From: an uncultured Paraburkholderia sp.
GTDB taxonomy: Bacteria > Pseudomonadota > Gammaproteobacteria > Burkholderiales > Burkholderiaceae
Length of the DNA stretch: 64,000 nt
Direction: 5' to 3'
NCBI GenBank assembly: GCA_940747215.1
Contig: CALNWS010000020.1
Span: 1 to 64,000, forward strand
The notes below the pieces were generated by a model. That model saw only the letters and a program-made list of their open reading frames with translations. It made no database searches and was not told the origin of the DNA. The position numbers and the translations under genes are program-made. Position 1 is the first letter of the stretch. Each line of letters begins with the position of its first letter. Positions 39,971 to 49,782 of this stretch are shown here, in pieces.

Positions 39971-40664
39971 ATGAGCGATCCCACTCCTCTGCCCCAACGC
40001 GAAGACAACGGCGACGCGCTCGGTCTTTGCCAGGCCGTCCTGTTCGACCTCGACGGCACCCTCGCCGACACCGTGCCCGACCTCGCCGCGGCGGTCAACA
40101 AGATGCGTCACGATCGCGGTCTCGAGATGGTGCCGCTCGCCTCGGCGGGCGCGCGGGCTGATCGGCGGTGCGTTCGGCATCGGCCCCGAGCATCACGACT
40201 TCGCGTCGATGCGCGAGAAGTTCCTCGCGAACTACGAGGCGGACCTGTGCATCGAGACCACGCAGTTCCCGGGCATCCCGGAACTGCTCGGCGAACTCGA
40301 CGCGCGCGGTGTGCGCTGGGGCATCGTCACGAACAAGGTGGCGCGACTCACCGAGCCGTTGATCGCGCAACTCGGGCTCGAAGAGCGCGCGGGCTGCGTC
40401 GTGAGTGGCGATACCACGTCGCATTCGAAGCCGCATCCGGCGCCTTTGCTGCACGCCGCGCGCGAGCTCGACATGAAGCCGGAACGCATTTTCTACGTCG
40501 GCGACGACCTGCGCGATATTCAGGCGGGCTTCGCGGCCGGCATGAAGACAATCGCGGCCGCCTACGGCTACTGCGGCAACGACATTCCGCCTACGCAATG
40601 GCACGCGCAGCACGTCGTGCAATCGCCGGTGGAATTGCTGCGTTTGCTACGCGAAATCGGCTAA
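39971..40664 (+). pseudogene. gph: Phosphoglycolate phosphatase, frameshifted
   Basis: The HAD motif I is clear: AVLFDLDGTLADTVPDLAAA. In the run GGCGCGCGGGCTG (about 40149-40161) two bases are missing compared with the expected GARGLIGG codons, a GC-repeat slippage, so the frame breaks at residue 60. The rest continues in another frame: REKFLANYEADLCIETTQFP, GIVTNKVARLTEPLIAQLGL, HSKPHPAPLLHAARELDMKP and IFYVGDDLRDIQAGFAAGMK. A single slippage event could revert, so this is a young lesion. Gph removes 2-phosphoglycolate produced in DNA repair. Confidence 0.85.
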
Positions 40665-40743
40665 CGTGACGCGGACTTTATGCAAGCTCGTCAGCGTACC
40701 GGCGAGTCGAGCCCTAATCAGGCAGGACGTGGGCGTCAATTTA

Positions 40744-40771
40744 TTGTAAAATCTACGCTGGCCTGTACATA
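40744..40771 (+). promoter_or_regulatory. Possible promoter of ssrA
   Basis: TTGTAA (40744-40749) and TACATA (40766-40771) are separated by 16 bases and lie 17 bases before the mature 5' end, which is compatible with a processed precursor. Confidence 0.4.
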
Positions 40772-40787
40772 TTGAGCAACGAACCGC

Positions 40788-41155
40788 GGGGGCGACTTGG
40801 TTTCGACAGGGGTTGCGAAGCGGCTAGGGCATGTCGAGGACCCGTCACCTCGTTAATCAATGGGAAAAACGTAACTGCAAACGACGATACGTTCGCACTG
40901 GCAGCCTAAGGGCCGCCGTCCTCTGCCTAGTTCACTGACGGGCTTAGTGTCGCAAGACCGGTAGCAATACCGACAGAGGTCATATACGTCAGTTAAGCCT
41001 TGGTGGAGTCACGACATCCGGGTCGAAAATCTAGTGAATCGCCGTAGTGCAGCGTGTTCGTCCGCGTCGCTGCGGTTAAATCAAAAGACAGAACTAAACA
41101 TGTAGAACTGGTCGTAGAGTGCTTCTGGACGCGGGTTCGATTCCCGCCGCCTCCA
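40788..41155 (+). ncRNA. ssrA: Transfer-messenger RNA
   Basis: The 5' end GGGGGCGACTTGGTTTCGAC pairs with the 3' end CGCCTCC to form the alanine-tRNA-like acceptor. GCGGG-TTCGATTC-CCGC at 41131-41147 is the T arm. The tag reading frame is at 40877-40909: Ala-Asn-Asp-Asp-Thr-Phe-Ala-Leu-Ala-Ala, stop TAA. tmRNA rescues stalled ribosomes together with SmpB. After the discriminator A the gene reads CTA (41153-41155), whereas a CCA end is normally encoded in Burkholderia. Rescue may therefore depend on the CCA-adding enzyme. A terminator follows. Confidence 0.93.
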
Positions 41156-41184
41156 CTAAACACTGTGTCACCTGGCATCACCTG

Positions 41185-41216
41185 AAACCCGTAAGCGCCT
41201 GCTTATGGGTTTTTTG
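41185..41216 (+). terminator. Terminator downstream of ssrA
   Basis: AACCCGTAAGC pairs with GCTTATGGGTT (one wobble) around a GCCT loop and runs into T6. Confidence 0.8.
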
Positions 41217-41382
41217 TTGCCCGCCCGTTTCGACGCACCACTCCCCTCATGCAGACACGACACCTCACTGCAACGGGGTAACTACGTAGTTCCCAAACCG
41301 CGCAACATAGCCGAAGATGTCATGCACACATTCCGCTCCGTTCGCATCACGCTGCCCCAACGCTGCAAGCCAGCCCCTGCCA

Positions 41383-42174
41383 ATGCGCCAGATCTCGCTA
41401 TCCCGACTCGTTGCCGCCACCCTGCTCTGTACAAGCGCCGCCGTCGCGCCGCTCGCGCAGGCCGTCGATCTGCACGTGATGAACTCCGGCGGCTTCACGG
41501 CCGTCTACAAACGGCTTGCGCCGAAGTACGGAGGCGAACTCGGGCAACACGTTCAAAATCGCCTACGGGCCGTCGATGGACAACTCCGCCGAAGCCATCC
41601 CGGAATCGTCTCGCGCGCAAGGAGCCGGCCGACGTCGTCATCATGGTCGGCTACGCGCTCGACAATCTGATCGCAAGCGGCGAGGTGCTTAAGGACTCGC
41701 GCGTCGAACTGGCGGATTCGCGCATCGGCATGGTCGTACGCGCCGGCGCGCCGAAGCCGGACATCAGCAGCGTCGAAGCCCTCAAAAAGACGTTGCTCGA
41801 AGCCCGCTCGGTTGCCTATTCGGATAGTGCGAGCGGCGTCTATATTCAGAATGAGCTGTTCAAGCGCATGGGCATCGAAGCTCAGTTGAAACCCAAGGCG
41901 ACGATGGTGCTGAAGATCCCGGTTGCGTCAATAGTGGCCAAGGGCGAGTATCAGTTGGGCCTTCAGCAGGTGAGCGAGTTGTTGCCGGTACCTAGGCGTC
42001 GAGTTTGTCGGCAAGATTCCGAAGTCGCTGCAATCGGTCACGCGCTTTGCCGCGGGAATCCCGGCCACGTCGCAGCATCCACAGGAAGCGCGCCAGTTGC
42101 TGCAATTCCTCGCTTCGCCGGAGGCCGCCGCGGATGTCGCCGCCACGGGCCTCGATCCTTTGAGCAGGAAGTAA
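41383..42174 (+). pseudogene. Molybdate-type extracellular solute-binding protein, broken
   Basis: The start at 41383 gives MRQISLSRLVAATLLCTSAA with a signal peptide ending at LAQA, then VDLHVMNSGGFTAVYKRLAP. Shifts near 41530 and 41610 precede ADVVIMVGYALDNLIASGEV, SRIGMVVRAGAPKPDISSVE, SVAYSDSASGVYIQNELFKR and PVASIVAKGEYQLGLQQVSE. At 41990 CCTAGGC breaks the frame again (LLPVP then GVEFVGKIPKSLQSVTRFA). The end PEAAADVAATGLDPLSRK is normal. The fold is ModA-like; the true ligand is unknown. Confidence 0.8.
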
Positions 42175-42268
42175 TCGGGCATATCTCGAGTCTCGCCATG
42201 GAATAAACGTGCCCGACCAGCCGTTTGTTATTCACGCGACAACAAACACCAACATCAGGAGCCGTCAT

Positions 42269-42636
42269 CATGCGCAAGACTCTGCTTTGCCTCTCCACGC
42301 TCACCGTGCTCGCGCTGCAGCAATCCGCGTTCGCGGAGCCACCCAAAGTCGACAACGGCCGCTTCGTCACGGCGGGCAGCATGACGCTCTATAAGTTCGA
42401 CAAAGACACCACGCCTGGCGTGAGCGCCTGCACCGGCGGCTGCATGAACTACTGGCCGGCTGCCGTGGCCGCATCCGGCGACAAGGCGTCGGTCGGGCAA
42501 TATGACGCTCATCCCGGACGGCAAGCAGCAGTGGGCGTACAAGGGACATCCGCTTTATCGCTACTCGGCGGACAAGCAGGCGGGCGACAACAAGGGCGAC
42601 GGCTTCAAGGACGTCTGGCACACGGCAAAGCCCTGA
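42269..42636 (+). pseudogene. Secreted-repeat (COG4315-like) lipoprotein/periplasmic protein, frameshifted
   Basis: A signal peptide (MRKTLLCLSTLTVLALQQSA) is followed by GSMTLYKFDKDTTPGVSACT and GGCMNYWPAAVAASGDKAS. The frame breaks near 42500. The remainder, TLIPDGKQQWAYKGHPLYRY and GDGFKDVWHTAKP, lies in another frame up to TGA at 42634. The LYxFxxD and HPLYxYxxDxxxGD repeats are those of this small family of unknown function. A single lesion is enough to explain the break. Confidence 0.75.
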
Positions 42637-42893
42637 GCCAAGAAACGCGATCTGAATCACGCGAGCGGTGCACGCCATGAAACGCGTGCACTCGCTCCGC
42701 CTGAACTTCGTGATCATTCAGGCGCGCTGAAGCATCAAGTTCAAGGCCGTGAACTAGGCCAAAAGCAAACGCCACAAACAACAACGCCGGCATCGAGCCG
42801 GCATCATCTCGATCTGCTTCACAGCGATCGCCCAATCATCAAACGCAAAAGCAGGACCGAGTGCAAGAAACTCCGCCCTCGCTAAAAGACCGT

Positions 42894-43647
42894 CTCACTC
42901 GTCCTGCGGACACTGCAGATTGAAGCCATTCGGATCGCCATTGTCGCCACGCTTGCGCATGGCCGACTTCTTGCCGGACTGATATTTTGCCGAAGGCACC
43001 GACGCGGCGAACGGCATTTGCGGATGTTCAGCCAGACGAAACTCGTCCTCGGGCCAATCGGTCCGCGTGCAGATCGGCGAGCAGGAACGTCTGATCGAGC
43101 GTCTTGCCCGCGAAGATCATGTCGAGCTGATGACGGATCACGCTGTGCGTGCCATCCGCGGCGTCATGTACGACGGGCGCATCGTCTCGAGATGACCGTC
43201 CGCGTGACGCAACGTCGCCTGCACACTGGAGGCACCCTGCGAGAACAGCGTCAGTTCAACGCCACGTTCGATCGTGACGCCGAGCGTCGTGAGATGCTCG
43301 GTGAGCAAACGCTCCGTGACCGATTGATCAAGAAAGAGCAGATACGGATAGCGCGTGTGCAGCGGATCGAAATCGAGCCGCACGAGCCGCATGCCGTTGG
43401 AAAACAGATTGGCGATGCGCGCGCGGTGGCCGAGCGCGAGAAGCGGCTCGACCAGCCGATGTTGTTCGGGCAGTTCGAGCGTGCGCGCCTGAATGCCGAT
43501 GGCCCGCGAATAAGGAGCCGGCTGCATTGCCTTGTCGATCAGACGCACGGGAATGTGGGCACGCGCGAGACTCATGGCGGCGGCAAGTCCGGTCGGACCC
43601 GCGCCGACGATCAGCACCGGCGACGCATCGTGTGCGGCAGCGTCCAT
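42894..43647 (-). pseudogene. FAD-dependent monooxygenase (PheA/TfdB type), truncated and broken
   Basis: The start at 43647 gives the FAD-binding motif SPVLIVGAGPTGLAAAMSLA, then RAIGIQARTLELPEQHRLVE and LLTEHLTTLGVTIERGVELT. The frame breaks near 43140, where a stretch normally carrying the GADGAHS motif seems deleted. HSVIRHQLDMIFAGKT-like and EFRLAEHPQMPF-like pieces follow in other frames. The last 45 codons to 42894 (FAASVPSAKYQSGKKSAMRK, GDPNGFNLQCPQDE) may be the C-terminus of this or of another gene. It would have hydroxylated an aromatic compound. Confidence 0.75.
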
Positions 43648-43835
43648 GCAGAACTCCGGAGACGGCAGTGCGTTCTAGTGTACGCCGCCGGTCGCCGGCT
43701 CAAGGGTGCGCTGCATCATTCGGCACCGTCACCGAGCCTCTTCTTGCGTTCGTTCGCGCAGATTTTACGTGGGCTTTCGCGTGGCTTTTGCACGGGGTAC
43801 AACGGCCGTTGTGCGCGCTTGCAAACGGCAAAGCA

Positions 43836-44876
43836 TCAATGCGCATACGGCGGGCGATCCATCGCGCAATGATGATGCGTCGTGCCGAGATCGACCTGCA
43901 GCGTCGCGTGCTGCATCGCAAAGCGTTCGCGCAGCGTGAACACGATCAGGTCGAGCGCTTCGTCGCCGGGATGGCCAGCCGGCATCACGAGATGCGCGCT
44001 CAGCGCGTTGCCCGTCGTCGAGAGCGCCCACACGTGCAGATCGTGCACGTTCACCACGCCGGGCTGACCCGACAGATATGTGTGAATCACCTGCAGATCG
44101 ACACCGGGCGGCACGGCGTCGAGCGCGAGGCGCACCGAATCGCGCAGTAGACTCCACGTGCCGTACACCACCGCGACGATGACGAGACTCATCACCGGAT
44201 CGAGCCACGTCCAGTCGGTGAACAGAATCACGAGACCGCTCACCGCGACAGCCGCCAAAATACCGGCATCCGCCGCCATGTGCAAAAAAGCGCCGCGAAT
44301 ATTGAGGTCGTCCTTCTGGCCGCGCATGAAGAGCCACGCGGAAAAGCCGTTCACCACCACGCCCACCGTCGCGACGACAAATACCGCGAGCCCCGCCACC
44401 GGTGCCGGATTGAAGAGTCGCCCGATCGCCTCGGCAACGATCACGCCGCACGCGAACAGCAGCAGCCCGGCATTCACGAGCGACGCGAGAATCGACGAAC
44501 TGCCAAAGCCGAACGTGTAGCGCGCGGACGGACGGCGCATGGTGAGCCACGTGGCGCCCCATGTGAGCAGCAGGCCGAGGAAGTCGGAGAGATTGTGACC
44601 GGCGTCGGCGAGCAACGCAGTGGAATGCGCGATCACGCCGTAGATCGCCTGCACGACGACGATCGCGATATTCAGCGCGACTGCCAGTGCAAAGGCGTGG
44701 CCGTGGCTGGCGACCGACGCGTGGTGATGCGAGTGGCCCGCGTGACCGTGGCCGCCATGCGCATGCGCGTTGTGCGAGTGGCTGCTATGATCGTGACCGG
44801 CGCTGTCATGCGCGTGCTCATGGTCGTGATCGTGCGCTGCGTGCGCGTTATCGGAGTGGTCGTGAAGATTCTTCAT
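43836..44876 (-). CDS. Cation diffusion facilitator (CzcD/ZitB-like)
   Basis: I chose the ATG at 44876, which overlaps the stop of the ArsR gene as TGATG; a TTG one codon upstream is possible. The 346-residue protein has a very histidine-rich N-terminus (residues 5-60, many HxH and HDH), then about six membrane segments. The metal-site motifs are STALLADAGHNLSDFLGLLL and FLHMAADAGILAAVAVSGLV. The cytoplasmic domain ends with LQVDLGTTHHHCAMDRPPYA. It exports Zn2+ or similar cations. The gene is intact although its regulator looks damaged. Confidence 0.93.
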   Translation of the reverse strand: MKNLHDHSDNAHAAHDHDHEHAHDSAGHDHSSHSHNAHAHGGHGHAGHSHHHASVASHGHAFALAVALNIAIVVVQAIYGVIAHSTALLADAGHNLSDFLGLLLTWGATWLTMRRPSARYTFGFGSSSILASLVNAGLLLFACGVIVAEAIGRLFNPAPVAGLAVFVVATVGVVVNGFSAWLFMRGQKDDLNIRGAFLHMAADAGILAAVAVSGLVILFTDWTWLDPVMSLVIVAVVYGTWSLLRDSVRLALDAVPPGVDLQVIHTYLSGQPGVVNVHDLHVWALSTTGNALSAHLVMPAGHPGDEALDLIVFTLRERFAMQHATLQVDLGTTHHHCAMDRPPYAH

Positions 44877-45223
44877 CAAACATCCTGAGGAAATTCACCG
44901 GGCGACTCGGCGACATGTTCGAGCATGCCCGTCAGCATCGCGCTGATGTGACGGTCGGCAGCGAGATAGAACACCTGCTTGCCCTGCCGCTGCGCACGCA
45001 CGATCTGCGTCGCGCGCAACAACCGCAAATGATGACTCACGAGCGATGACGACAGTTCGAGCTTCTGCGCGATCGAGCCGACCGCGCGCGGCCCATCGAG
45101 ACCAGAAGAGCACGATGCGCAGACGCGTCGGGTCGCCGAGCAGACGGAATGGAATAGATCGGCCAGCGGCACGATGGTGTCGGCGAAGGTGGAGCGATCG
45201 TCAGATAGCCCGGAAGAAACCAT
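44876..45223 (-). pseudogene. ArsR/SmtB-family regulator with garbled N-terminal helix
   Basis: The recognition part is normal: AVGSIAQKLELSSSLVSHHL, RLLRATQIVRAQRQGKQVFY and MLEHVAESPGEFPQDV. Just before it the frame reads HSVCSATRRVCASCSSGLD, while the neighbouring frame holds the expected RLLGDPTRLRIVL. Two compensating indels therefore keep the gene open but replace about 17 residues of the first helices. The start is either 45223 (MVSSGLSDDRSTF) or further up. It probably controlled the adjacent cation exporter in response to metal. Function is doubtful but not excluded. Confidence 0.7.
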
Positions 45224-45361
45224 ACTGCTGGTGCGGTGCCGTCGGAACATATGAACAGTCATTCACATATAGAAATATTCGACAGACGGGTCAAATCGGA
45301 ATGCGCCTCGGCGAGTATGGGAAAATGCGACCTTTGCCTTACCCGAATACCATCCTCCGTC

Positions 45362-47209
45362 ATGCAACATGTATTTGATCGCGCCTTCGTGGCGCATCGT
45401 GACGGCCGCCTCGACGACGCTGAACGCGGCTACCGCACCACGCTCGAGGGCAACCCCGTGCACGTCGACGCGCTGCATCTGCTGGGCGTGCTGCGCCACC
45501 AGCAGGGCCAGCACGCCGAAGCCGCCGACCTCGTGCGGCGCGCGGTCAACCTACGTCCGGAAGACGCCGCTTTGCAGCTGAATCTGGGCAATGCGCTGAA
45601 AGCGCTCGGCAGAATCGACGACGCCATCGAACAGTTCCGCAATGCGCTGACGCTCGCGCCCTCTTTCCCGATGGCGCACTACAACCTCGGCAACGCGTAT
45701 GCGTCGATCGGACGTCACGAAGACGCCGCCGACGCCTTCGAGCGCTCGCTGCGCCTGCAACCGAACGACGCGTCGTCGCACAACAATCTCGGCAATGCGC
45801 AGCACGCGCTCGGGCGGCACACCGAGGCGATCGCGTCGTTCCGGCGCGCGCTGGAGTTGCGTCCGGGACATGCGGGCGCGCTAAACAACATGGGCATGTC
45901 GCTCAACGCGCTCGAACGCGCCGACGAAGCGATTCCCTGCTTCCAGGCCGCGCTCGCCGCTGAACCTCGCTTCGTCGCCGCGCACTTCAATCTCGCCAAT
46001 ACGTTCGACGCCACCGACCGTCACGCCGACGCCGTCACCGCATTTCGGGCCGCACTTTCGTTGCAGCCGAATCTGCCGCCAGCCATTTTCGGCATGGGCA
46101 ATGCGCTCGCCGCGCTCGGACGTTACGCCGAAGCGCTGCCGTATCTCGAACGCTCGGTCGGGCTCGATCCGCAGTTCGCGCTCGCATGGCTCAGTCTCGG
46201 CAATGCGCACCAGGCGCTCGGCGCGCACACGGCCGCAGTCCGCGCGTTTGACCAGGCGTTGCGCCTGCGTCCTAATCTCGCCTCCGCGCACATGAACCGC
46301 GCGCTCGCGTGGCTCGCGATGCGCGACTTCGCGCGCGGTCTGCCGGAATACGAATGGCGTCTGCAAGCCATGGCGCAGCCCGTCATCCAGACGCTGCCGC
46401 GGTGGCACGGCGAACCGATTGCGCAGCGCACGCTGCTGGTCCACGCGGAACAGGGTTTCGGCGACACGCTGCAATTCGCGCGTTTCCTGCCGATGGCCGC
46501 AGAGCGCGCCACGCGCGTGGTGTTCGAAGTGCAGCCTTCGTTGCTGCCGCTGCTCGCGCCGATGGCGCAAAGCACGCGCATCATGCTGATTGCCCAAGGC
46601 GCGCCGCGTCCGGCCGCCGATCTGCAATGTCCGCTTCTGAGTCTGCCGCTCATGCTCGGCACGACGTTCGACACGATTCCCGCGCGCACGCCTTACGTAA
46701 CGGTACCGCCCGCTTATGGCCGCAAATGGCGCGGCTCGCTAGACGGTCAGGCGAAGCGCAAGATCGGCTTTGCGTGGACCGGCCGGATCCAGCAGAACGA
46801 AACCCGCTCGATGCCGCTCGCGGCGCTCGATCCGCTCTTCGCGCTCGAAGGTATCGACTGGATCGTGCTGCAACCGAACCTGAACGACGACGAACGCGCG
46901 GCGCTCGACGCACATCCGCGCGCCGCGTCGATTCACCGCTTCGACAGGAAGATCGGCGACTTCGCGGACACGGCGGCGATCATCGAACGGCTCAACGCAG
47001 TGGTCTCCATCGACACCTCCATCGCCCACCTCGCCGGCGCACTGCGCAAGCCGCTCTGGCTGATGTTGCCGTTCGCCGCCGACTGGCGCTGGTTCACGAA
47101 CGACACGCGCAGCCCCTGGTATCCGGGCGCGACGCTCGTGCGTCAGCCGCAACCGGGCGCATGGGACGACGTGGTCAGCAAGGTCACGAACGAATTGCGC
47201 AAAAGCTAG
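45362..47209 (+). CDS. TPR protein with glycosyltransferase-like C-terminal domain
   Basis: I chose the ATG at 45362 (MQHVFDRAFVAHRDGRLDDA); the 42 codons before it lack TPR character. About ten tandem 34-residue TPR units follow (for example AALQLNLGNALKALGRIDDA and SHNNLGNAQHALGRHTEAIA). From residue 330 the C-terminal half has LVHAEQGFGDTLQFARFLPM, KIGFAWTGRIQQNETRSMPL and VSIDTSIAHLAGALRKPLWL. It resembles ADP-heptose or O-GlcNAc transferase folds. The 615-residue protein is intact and ends with TAG. Its target is unknown; such genes are often linked to cell-surface or flagellar glycosylation. Confidence 0.88.
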   Translation: MQHVFDRAFVAHRDGRLDDAERGYRTTLEGNPVHVDALHLLGVLRHQQGQHAEAADLVRRAVNLRPEDAALQLNLGNALKALGRIDDAIEQFRNALTLAPSFPMAHYNLGNAYASIGRHEDAADAFERSLRLQPNDASSHNNLGNAQHALGRHTEAIASFRRALELRPGHAGALNNMGMSLNALERADEAIPCFQAALAAEPRFVAAHFNLANTFDATDRHADAVTAFRAALSLQPNLPPAIFGMGNALAALGRYAEALPYLERSVGLDPQFALAWLSLGNAHQALGAHTAAVRAFDQALRLRPNLASAHMNRALAWLAMRDFARGLPEYEWRLQAMAQPVIQTLPRWHGEPIAQRTLLVHAEQGFGDTLQFARFLPMAAERATRVVFEVQPSLLPLLAPMAQSTRIMLIAQGAPRPAADLQCPLLSLPLMLGTTFDTIPARTPYVTVPPAYGRKWRGSLDGQAKRKIGFAWTGRIQQNETRSMPLAALDPLFALEGIDWIVLQPNLNDDERAALDAHPRAASIHRFDRKIGDFADTAAIIERLNAVVSIDTSIAHLAGALRKPLWLMLPFAADWRWFTNDTRSPWYPGATLVRQPQPGAWDDVVSKVTNELRKS

Positions 47210-47232
47210 ACGCGCCATAATCGCCGCCCATG

Positions 47233-47268
47233 AAGAACCCCCGCGTTCGCGAGAACGCGGGGGTTCTT
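47233..47268. terminator. Strong 16-bp terminator hairpin
   Basis: AAGAACCCCCGCGTTC (47233-47248) is perfectly complementary to GAACGCGGGGGTTCTT (47253-47268) with a GCGA loop. It lies between the convergent TPR and MFS genes. GTTTTG follows on the plus side. Confidence 0.88.
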
Positions 47269-47294
47269 GTTTTGTGGCGACTGCGCGGTGAGCG

Positions 47295-48596
47295 TCAGGC
47301 CGTACGGTACTGATCGCGCGATTCAGGCGTGCGGTACAGCACGAGCGTCGCGATCAGGCCGCAGATCGCCGCCACGCCGAGGAACAGACCCGGCGCCGCC
47401 TTGTTGCCCGTGGTGTGGATCAGCAGCGTCGAGATGGCCGGCGTGAAACCGCCGATCGTCGTGGCAAGGCTATACGCAAGCGAAAAGCCCGCGGTACGCA
47501 CTTCGACCGGCATGACTTCGGTCAGCGCCACGACCATCGCGCCGTTGTAGCTGCCGTAGAGGAACGAGAGCCACAGCTCGACGACGAGCAGACGCGCGAA
47601 CGACGGATCCGCCACCAGCCATTGCAGCGCGGGATACGCGGTGACGATGGTCAGCACCGTGAAGGCGATCAGCACCGGACGACGGCCGATGCGGTCCGAT
47701 AACGCGCCCGCGAGCGGCAGCCAGATAAGGTTCGACAAGCCGATGCAGACGGTGACCACGAGCGTGTCGATGGCGGAGAGCTTCAGCACTTCCTTGCCGA
47801 AGGTTGGCGTGTAGGCCGTGATCATGTAGAACGACACGGTGGTCATGATCACCATGCCCATGCCGCCCAGCACGATGCCCCAGTTCGCGGCCATCGTCCG
47901 CATGATTTCTCCCATGCTCGGGCGATGCTTGCGCGCCTGGAATTCCTCGGTTTCCTGCAGCGAACGGCGGATCAGGAACAGGAACGGCACGATCAGACAG
48001 CCGATCAGGAAGGGCACGCGCCAGCCCCATGCACCCATCTGGTCGGCGGGCAGGGTCTTGTTGAGCAGCACGCCGATCAGCGCGGCGAACACCACGGCAA
48101 CCTGCTGGCTGCCCGACTGCCACGTGCAATAGAAGCCCTTGTTGCCCTTCGTGGCGATCTCGGACAGATAGACGGACACGCCGCCCAGTTCCACGCCCGC
48201 CGAGAATCCCTGCAGCAGACGCCCGAACAGCACGAGCGCCGGCGCGAGCGCACCGATGGTGGCGTAGCCTGGAATGGCCGCGACCTTGAGCGTGCCGAGC
48301 GCCATCAGGCCGAGCGTGAGGATCAGGCCTTTGCGACGGCCGTGATGGTCAATGTAGGCACCGAGCACGATCGCGCCGAGCGGCCGCATCAGGAAGCCCG
48401 CGCCGAACACGGAAAGCGACAGCATCAGCGATGCGAATTCGTTGCCGCTCGGGAAATAGGTTTTGGCGATCGCGGATGCGTAATAGCCATAAACCATGAA
48501 GTCGTACATCTCAAGAAAGTTGCCGCTGACCACGCGAAAAACTGTCTTGACCTTGGATTCTTGTGTTGAAGATGCGGCGTGGGACGCAGTAGACAT
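47295..48596 (-). CDS. MFS citrate/tricarballylate-type proton symporter
   Basis: I chose the ATG at 48596 ([20 protein letters not shown]). The 433-residue protein has twelve predicted membrane segments and the metabolite:H+ symporter family motifs [20 protein letters not shown] and [20 protein letters not shown], then [20 protein letters not shown]. It resembles CitA/TcuC. It is one of the few intact nutrient transporters here. In a plant-associated symbiont, host organic acids would be a logical carbon source; that link is inference. Confidence 0.9.
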   Translation of the reverse strand: MSTASHAASSTQESKVKTVFRVVSGNFLEMYDFMVYGYYASAIAKTYFPSGNEFASLMLSLSVFGAGFLMRPLGAIVLGAYIDHHGRRKGLILTLGLMALGTLKVAAIPGYATIGALAPALVLFGRLLQGFSAGVELGGVSVYLSEIATKGNKGFYCTWQSGSQQVAVVFAALIGVLLNKTLPADQMGAWGWRVPFLIGCLIVPFLFLIRRSLQETEEFQARKHRPSMGEIMRTMAANWGIVLGGMGMVIMTTVSFYMITAYTPTFGKEVLKLSAIDTLVVTVCIGLSNLIWLPLAGALSDRIGRRPVLIAFTVLTIVTAYPALQWLVADPSFARLLVVELWLSFLYGSYNGAMVVALTEVMPVEVRTAGFSLAYSLATTIGGFTPAISTLLIHTTGNKAAPGLFLGVAAICGLIATLVLYRTPESRDQYRTA

Positions 48597-48904
48597 GACT
48601 TTCTCTGATAAGCCCGCTGTCACGTGAGAGGTGACGATTGGGCAGTTGATACGATCCACCTTGATTCCATGGCGGATGCCGCGGCAACCGTACGAACTGA
48701 ACGGAGCTGAACGCGCCGGGGCGCTACATTTTCATGCTGAAAGCATGCGTTTCATATCAGGGTAAACGTTGGGAAACATGCGAAGCCCAGTGCACGTAAT
48801 GTTACCGCTCATGGCGGTGTCGTGTAATGCATACAGTTTAATTACAATGACCCGCTCGCACTTCGCGGATAAATTGCGCACACGCACTACCGTTGACCGA
48901 CACG
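48597..48904. other. 308-bp divergent spacer
   Basis: It separates the MFS gene (minus) from the decayed GNAT gene (plus). The stretch 48820-48855 is AT-rich (TGCATACAGTTTAATTACA) and probably holds promoters for one or both, but no clear hexamer pair stands out. No gene seen. Confidence 0.45.
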
Positions 48905-49433
48905 ATGCAAACCACCCGCGCCCTCTCGCTGCGCCCCGCCACACTCGCGGACGCCGCGCTCATCGCCTCCATTCATAGCGCAGTTGGCAGGCTACGTATC
49001 GTGGCCTGCTGCCCGATTCTTTTCTCGACGGCGAGGTTTCGCACGAGCGGCCGCTTACTGGGAAGCACGCCTCAATGCGCCCGGAGGCGAGCGGCGCATG
49101 GTGCTGATCGTGCAAATCGCGGACGAGCCGATCGGCTTTGTCTGCGTGGAGCGGCAACCCGAATCCGCGTGGGGCGTGCTGCTCGACAACCTGCATGCGC
49201 TGCTGGGCTACCAAGGCATCGGCGTCGGCAAGCTGCTGATGCGCGCCGCCGAAGACTGGACTCGCGAGCAAGGCGAAGCGCAGTTGTATCTCTACGTGCT
49301 CGAAGGCAATGCGCCCGCGATCCGCTTCTACGAACACGAACGGCAGGGCTGGCAGTTCGTCGGCGCGAAGCCGGACCACATGGGCGGCGTCGATATTACC
49401 GCGTTACGCTACGTCTACAAGCTCGACCGCTAA
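48905..49433 (+). pseudogene. GNAT-family N-acetyltransferase, frameshifted
   Basis: The start at 48905 gives MQTTRALSLRPATLADAALI and ASIHS. Near 48980 the sequence expected as SWQATYRGLLPDSFLD is spread over two frames. The second half is fully readable: AAYWEARLNAPGGERRMVLI, LLDNLHALLGYQGIGVGKLL (acetyl-CoA site Q/RxxGxG/A), MRAAEDWTREQGEAQLYLYV and FYEHERQGWQFVGAKPDHMG, ending at 49433. The substrate is unknown. Confidence 0.85.
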
Positions 49434-49757
49434 AGGCGCGACACGCGCGACACGTGCCGCAGACGTTTGAGTTCAGACGTTTCTGCGCAACTTTGCAGAT
49501 GCGTCCGAATCTTGGAGCGGCTGCATCCCAGCATCATGGCTGCATCCCAGCATCATTTTCCGCATCCCGATGGCTTCATCCTGAACGCTCGAGCGGCCGG
49601 ATATCTGCTGGTCCGCACACGGCGTTGTCATTCAGCGTTATTGCGCGGCGTCTACTCCGAACGTATCTCGCGCATTGCTCCGAAGAAGCCTGAGTCCTAT
49701 ATGAGACGCGAGAGCCGCCGAGCGCGGCTCCGTTACGAGGCGCTGAAAGACAAACCG
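49434..49757. other. 324-bp segment, no gene recognised
   Basis: It contains a perfect 19-bp tandem duplication (49519-49556) but no conserved coding sequence. Confidence 0.5.
49519..49556 (+). repeat. 19-bp perfect tandem duplication
   Basis: GGCTGCATCCCAGCATCAT occurs twice in a row. Confidence 0.92.
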
Positions 49758-49782
49758 ATGTCCACTGCTCCCCTTACCTTGA

